From an uncultured Lachnospiraceae bacterium (GTDB lineage Bacteria > Bacillota > Clostridia > Lachnospirales > Lachnospiraceae), in assembly GCA_902767135.1 (NCBI GenBank), contig CACXGE010000070.1, forward strand, positions 1-58,020: a DNA stretch of 58,020 nt. Reading direction: 5' to 3'. The translations under genes and the position numbers were made by a program. Positions 54,282 to 58,020 of the stretch are shown here, one piece after another (positions within the stretch are counted from its first letter, which is position 1; every line of letters begins with the position of its first letter). The notes under the pieces were generated by a model. The model had not been told where the DNA came from. It worked only from the letters and a program-made list of their open reading frames with translations, and searched no databases.

Positions 54282-54316
54282 AAAGAACAGTCAATCCCGT
54301 CAGTTGACTGTTCTTT
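54282..54316 (+). terminator. Terminator of rpsT
   Basis: A 13-bp stem (54282-54294 with 54304-54316) and a 9-nt loop, followed by T-rich sequence. It also faces the converging EAL gene. Confidence 0.9.
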
Positions 54317-54338
54317 CTTTTTATTATTCTTCTTATGC

Positions 54339-55895
54339 TCATGCTTCCTCTTTTTTGTCAAGCAATTTCTCATAGGAAGCTACATCAATAGGTTTTGAAA
54401 AATAAAATCCCTGTATCTCATCACATTCCATTAAATTTAGAAATTTATACTGCATCTCATTCTCCACTCCCTCCGCCACTACTCTCATATTCATGGAGCG
54501 AACCAAAGAGATAATGGTAGCAATGATTCTTTCCACCTTCTGATTATTTCCAATATCGTCCACAAAACTCTTATCTATCTTAATAGTGTCCACATCCGCA
54601 TCCTTTAACATATTCAAAGACGAATACCCGGTTCCAAAGTCATCCATTAACACTTCAAAGCCCATATTATGTAACTGGTTTATAATCTTTGCCATAATCA
54701 CCGGATTGTCAAACATAGCGGTCTCTGTCAATTCTAACTGCACATACTTTGAATCCAAATCATACTGCTCCAGAATATATGCATAATCATTTATAAAGTC
54801 CGGATTATACAACTGCAATTGTGACAGATTCACAGATATTGGTCTTACATCCAACCCTTTGTCCAACCAGGAACTTACATCCTTACACACCTGTTCAAAC
54901 ACAAACTTGTCCAATTCTTTGATAAAACCATTGCTTTCAAACAAGGGAATAAAATCCGAAGGCGGAACAATATGTTCTCCGTTCATCTTCCATCGAACCA
55001 GTGCCTCTGCCCCCACTACCTTTTTCTCCTGGGTAGAATATTTGGGCTGATAGCAAACATAAAATTCCCCTTTTGCCAATGCTTTTTCCATCTTGCTTTC
55101 CATCTCCCGGTTCTTTGTATGGGTTTTTTTCATTTCTTCTGTGTAAAAAGCATATAGCTTATCGTGCTGTCCTTTCACTGTTTTTTTAGCCATATCTGCC
55201 CTGTAAAACAATCTCTCCGCAGAGTGTCTGCGGTTTTTCATAACATACACCCCTATGGATGTTTTAATATCGTAAAACACATTGCCCTGCTCGATAGTAC
55301 ATTTTAACTCATCATTCATTCGTTCCAGACGTCGAATCAAAGACTTATCATCCAAGTACTCAAACACTGCATAGAACATATCAGCTTCCTTATGACCACA
55401 ACACTCACTCTCTCTGGTTTCCTGACACAATGCTTTCCACAGCACTTTGATTACCTTGGTGTATTCTTCCGTTCCGAATATTTCCTCTATGTATTTGGAT
55501 TTATCCACGTCAATGCTGATAACTGCAAAACTTTTCCGTAAGTTTTTCTTGATATGTTCTTCCACTTCCACTTTAAACCGGCTAAAAGAGACACCACCGG
55601 TAACCTCATCTGTGTATACCATCTGTTCTAACATCAGGTTTCTTTTTTTCTGATATCGGTAAGTGATAACCCAAAAAATTACCAATAAAAGAAATCCCCC
55701 TACAACCCCTATGTATATCGGCATCCCATATGAGATTACCTCTTCCCTGTTCATTCCCTGACGTTGCAGAGAACTTCTCAATGCATATACCAAATACCCT
55801 ATTCCTAGCAGTAATATAATAATCACTATGATTGCTGCTATGGACGTAATCCTGGCTACCCGTTTGTCCATAGCCTTTCTTTTTTCTGTTGCCAT
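54339..55895 (-). CDS. Membrane EAL-domain phosphodiesterase with degenerate GGDEF domain
   Basis: A 518-aa protein with two membrane helices (about 15-38 and 56-78), a GGDEF-fold domain (about 90-250) and an EAL domain (about 265-515). Where GGDEF should be, the sequence reads HKEADMF, so no cyclase activity is expected. The EAL domain is intact in its key positions: GAEALVRW, SVNLSQLQL, ELTETAMF, DDFGTGYSSL, KIDKSFV, AEGVE and QGFYFSKP. It should hydrolyse cyclic di-GMP; the GGDEF part may sense GTP. No sensor domain is seen between the helices (only about 18 residues). Confidence 0.9.
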   Translation of the reverse strand: MATEKRKAMDKRVARITSIAAIIVIIILLLGIGYLVYALRSSLQRQGMNREEVISYGMPIYIGVVGGFLLLVIFWVITYRYQKKRNLMLEQMVYTDEVTGGVSFSRFKVEVEEHIKKNLRKSFAVISIDVDKSKYIEEIFGTEEYTKVIKVLWKALCQETRESECCGHKEADMFYAVFEYLDDKSLIRRLERMNDELKCTIEQGNVFYDIKTSIGVYVMKNRRHSAERLFYRADMAKKTVKGQHDKLYAFYTEEMKKTHTKNREMESKMEKALAKGEFYVCYQPKYSTQEKKVVGAEALVRWKMNGEHIVPPSDFIPLFESNGFIKELDKFVFEQVCKDVSSWLDKGLDVRPISVNLSQLQLYNPDFINDYAYILEQYDLDSKYVQLELTETAMFDNPVIMAKIINQLHNMGFEVLMDDFGTGYSSLNMLKDADVDTIKIDKSFVDDIGNNQKVERIIATIISLVRSMNMRVVAEGVENEMQYKFLNLMECDEIQGFYFSKPIDVASYEKLLDKKEEA

Positions 55896-56063
55896 CCTCT
55901 TCCCGCCTTTTTATTGTATAGTTTCCCCATACTTCCTACTCCCCAACAAAAATATATATACATTATATCATATTTCTTTGTATTATTCCATCAAATTTTG
56001 TCGATTAGTTCTAATATTTTTGGGATTTTGTAATAAAAATCGTACAGCACCCTGATATTCGTT

Positions 56064-57410
56064 TCATATTCTCAATCCCTTTGGATAATGATTCTTACAT
56101 ATTCCATTGCTTACTTTTCCAAAGCCTAAAGGAATCCCTTCCACACAAACCAGGCACCAGCCTTTTTCCACCTTCACATTATCCATACTCTCTCCCTTTA
56201 GATACTTTGTCACTTGTTCCTCCTCTTTTTTCAGGTTTATTACCCTTTGAAAATCTTTCACAGAAAGGGCGTGAGAAAGGGAATGGGCAGGTTCAAAACG
56301 ATTTTTCTTAAAAGTGCCTATCTGTAACCCTGGGCGAACCACTTTCATCCCCTTTAGATTAGGACTTTGCTGTGGAAGGAGAAACACATTATCTCCAAAC
56401 AATAAGAAATCTTCTTTTCTCTCTTCTATCCCCTTTACAAAGTCACTGGAAAAATTCTCTCTTAAAAATTCCCAAAACAGCTTATCCTGCTGCTTATCAA
56501 ACAGATTCCTTCCTTTTATGTTTTCCTTCTTTATTGCCCCTGAAAGCTTTTCTGGGAAACCACAGTCTCCCTCCTTTTGCAAAAGTGCAGCAAAGTGGCC
56601 TTCTCCTCTTTGTTTGTGTGGCCAGATTCTGTGGTGTTCCAACAGGATAAACTCCGGGTGTCTTTCAAGGAAGCCTTCTATCTGTAGTTCATTTTCCTCC
56701 AAGGCAAAGGTACAGGTAGAATAACACAGTTTTCCTCCTGGAAGCAGCATAGTGGCTGCACAATCAAGAATTTCTTCCTGACGCTTGGCACACAATTTGA
56801 CATTTTCTTCGCTCCACTGGACTATGGCATTTTCTTCTTTTTTAAACATACCCTCTCCGGAACAGGGGGCATCCACTACAATACACTGGAAAAACTCTGG
56901 CAATTGTTTTGCCATATCCTTAGGGGATTCATTGGTTACAATAGCATTCTTCACACCCATTCTTTCTATATTCTGAGACAAAATTGCCGCCCTGGCTGTA
57001 TTGATTTCATTGGAGATTAACAGTCCCTCTCCCTGTAGTTTACAGGCAAGCTGGGTACTCTTTCCACCAGGTGCGGCACATAAATCCAACACCTTCATTC
57101 CTGGCTCTACCTGGGCCAGCTCTGCCGTAATCATTGCACTTGGCTCTTGAATATAATACAACCCTGCTTCGTGAAATCCGTGTTTTCCCGGTCTTGCTGA
57201 CTCATCATAATAATATCCCGTATCGCACCACGCAATCTTTTCCAAGCCAAACATATCCTTTACCATCTCTGTCAGTTCCTGATTGCTATCCTTTAGGGTA
57301 TTGAAACGCAACCCATATTCTCTTTTCTTTTCATAAGATGCCAAGAAATCTTCATATTCATCCTGAAGCAGTTCTTTCATTCTCTCCTTAAATTTTTCTG
57401 GTAATTGCAT
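56064..57410 (-). CDS. RsmB/NOP family rRNA cytosine-C5 methyltransferase
   Basis: A 448-aa SAM-dependent methyltransferase of the NOL1/NOP2/Sun family, of the RsmF type by its C-terminal extra domain. Seen: VLDLCAAPGGKSTQLA for SAM binding, the PCSGEGMF motif and CYSTCTF with its catalytic cysteine. The last part (RPGLQIGTFKKNRFEPAHSL onward) is the RsmF-like PUA-type domain. The start at 57410 has GGAGG six bases upstream; the longer frame runs through the upstream terminator. The exact rRNA position is not predictable here. Confidence 0.9.
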   Translation of the reverse strand: MQLPEKFKERMKELLQDEYEDFLASYEKKREYGLRFNTLKDSNQELTEMVKDMFGLEKIAWCDTGYYYDESARPGKHGFHEAGLYYIQEPSAMITAELAQVEPGMKVLDLCAAPGGKSTQLACKLQGEGLLISNEINTARAAILSQNIERMGVKNAIVTNESPKDMAKQLPEFFQCIVVDAPCSGEGMFKKEENAIVQWSEENVKLCAKRQEEILDCAATMLLPGGKLCYSTCTFALEENELQIEGFLERHPEFILLEHHRIWPHKQRGEGHFAALLQKEGDCGFPEKLSGAIKKENIKGRNLFDKQQDKLFWEFLRENFSSDFVKGIEERKEDFLLFGDNVFLLPQQSPNLKGMKVVRPGLQIGTFKKNRFEPAHSLSHALSVKDFQRVINLKKEEEQVTKYLKGESMDNVKVEKGWCLVCVEGIPLGFGKVSNGICKNHYPKGLRI

Positions 57411-57424
57411 AAATATCCTCCAAA

Positions 57425-57453
57425 AAAGTGCTGACAGTGTATGCCAGCACTTT
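57425..57453 (-). terminator. Hairpin terminator between nrdR and the methyltransferase gene
   Basis: AAAGTGCTG (57425-57433) pairs with CAGCACTTT (57445-57453); on the minus strand T6 follows and then directly the GGAGG of the next gene. It may allow some read-through. Confidence 0.75.
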
Positions 57454-57461
57454 GTATTCAT

Positions 57462-57917
57462 TTAATTGTATTTCAGTAGATTTTTCAGCTCATCCACAAA
57501 GGTATTCACATCTTTAAACTCTCTGTACACCGACGCAAACCGAACATAAGCCACGGCCTCCAAATCTTTTAATTTATCCATAACACACTCACCAATTTCT
57601 TTTGTTGTAACTTCCTTTTCGTCCCTTGTAAAAATTTCTGCTTCCACCTGGTCAATCAGTTGATTTACCTGGGTAACAGATACCGGCCGTTTATGACAGG
57701 CCCTTAATATTCCCGATTCTATCTTGGATCGATCATAAGGCTCCCTAGTATTGTCTTTTTTTATCACCATAAAGGGAATGGTTTCAACCTTTTCATATGT
57801 GGTAAATCTCTTTCCACATACTTCGCAGATTCTCCGTCTTCGAATGGAATAATTATCCTCCGCTGCCCTTGAATCCACCACCTTTGTGTTCTCGTTTCCA
57901 CAAAATGGACATTTCAT
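57462..57917 (-). CDS. nrdR: Transcriptional repressor NrdR
   Basis: A 151-aa regulator of ribonucleotide reductase genes. The N-terminal zinc ribbon has MKCPFCGN and CEVCGKRFTTYE (four cysteines), and the ATP-cone covers about residues 49-139 (VIKKDNTREPYDRSKI). ATP/dATP binding controls its binding to NrdR boxes. Family length. No nrd genes are in the window. Confidence 0.97.
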   Translation of the reverse strand: MKCPFCGNENTKVVDSRAAEDNYSIRRRRICEVCGKRFTTYEKVETIPFMVIKKDNTREPYDRSKIESGILRACHKRPVSVTQVNQLIDQVEAEIFTRDEKEVTTKEIGECVMDKLKDLEAVAYVRFASVYREFKDVNTFVDELKNLLKYN

Positions 57918-58020
57918 GTTCTGCCCGTTACTGAAAACTTATAAAAAGTTATAAACTTTATGTTTCATTCCTACTTCAACGTGTATGCTTTTGATTTGTA
58001 TTTCTACAACATCTACTCAC

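Noticed and set aside
1..58020. CRISPR array, prophage or transposase-bearing insertion sequence
   Set aside because: No short regularly spaced repeats, Cas genes, phage structural genes or transposase frames were found in either strand.

Overview
The window reads as a chromosomal segment of a low-GC, spore-forming Firmicute, most likely a Lachnospiraceae-type Clostridium. The evidence is gene content and order: an acpP-fabK-fabD-fabG-fabF-accB-fabZ-accC-accDA lipid operon, rny-recX-recA, der-plsY-gpsA, and rpsT/gpr-spoIIP-lepA-hemW. SpoIIM-, SpoIIP-, GPR- and SigK-type genes point to sporulation and an MCP points to chemotaxis. Genus cannot be fixed from the sequence alone. Nearly all genes lie on the minus strand. 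No tRNA, rRNA, CRISPR array, prophage or insertion sequence with a transposase was seen.

Layout. 0-6 kb: a DUF2520 oxidoreductase, an XRE regulator with a CPBP membrane protease, an EamA transporter remnant, and a TrkH/TrkA potassium-uptake operon with two small genes of unknown function. 6-14 kb: DAHP synthase (+), a XerD-like recombinase lacking its C-terminal catalytic residues, a SpoIIM-like protein, a Nudix hydrolase, an MCP (+) and RNase Y. 14-26 kb: recX-recA with an SOS box, then the fatty-acid/acetyl-CoA carboxylase operon, driven by a consensus promoter that overlaps a FabT-like palindrome. 26-39 kb: an acyltransferase, a disordered basic protein, a DUF1292 protein (+), a dlt-like five-gene operon, a VWA/MoxR pair, and gpsA-plsY-der-DUF512. 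40-48 kb: prs (+), a lactococcin-972-like secretion locus, a PAQR/hemolysin III protein, a DEAD-box helicase and a SigK-type sigma factor (+). 48-58 kb: hemW, lepA, spoIIP, gpr, rpsT (+), an EAL phosphodiesterase, an RsmB/NOP-type methyltransferase and nrdR.

The most interesting system is the dlt-like operon at 27931-33171. It holds an adenylation enzyme, a free-standing formyltransferase with the PurN-like N/H/D triad, a carrier protein, an MBOAT acyltransferase and a DltD/SGNH-like protein. This is an A-F-carrier set feeding a membrane acyltransferase, which suggests that an N-formylated amino acid is attached to a surface polymer. The MBOAT gene is interrupted by a frameshift exactly at a run of eight G, so the system may be phase variable. 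A second notable signal is a family of about 130-bp three-hairpin repeats in three intergenic places, one inside the acc operon and one between spoIIP and lepA, whose stems differ by compensating changes while two loops are constant.

Starts were moved from the longest open frame where a ribosome binding site or family length favours a later codon; these cases are noted per gene. All assignments rest on reading motifs and context by eye, without database searches.
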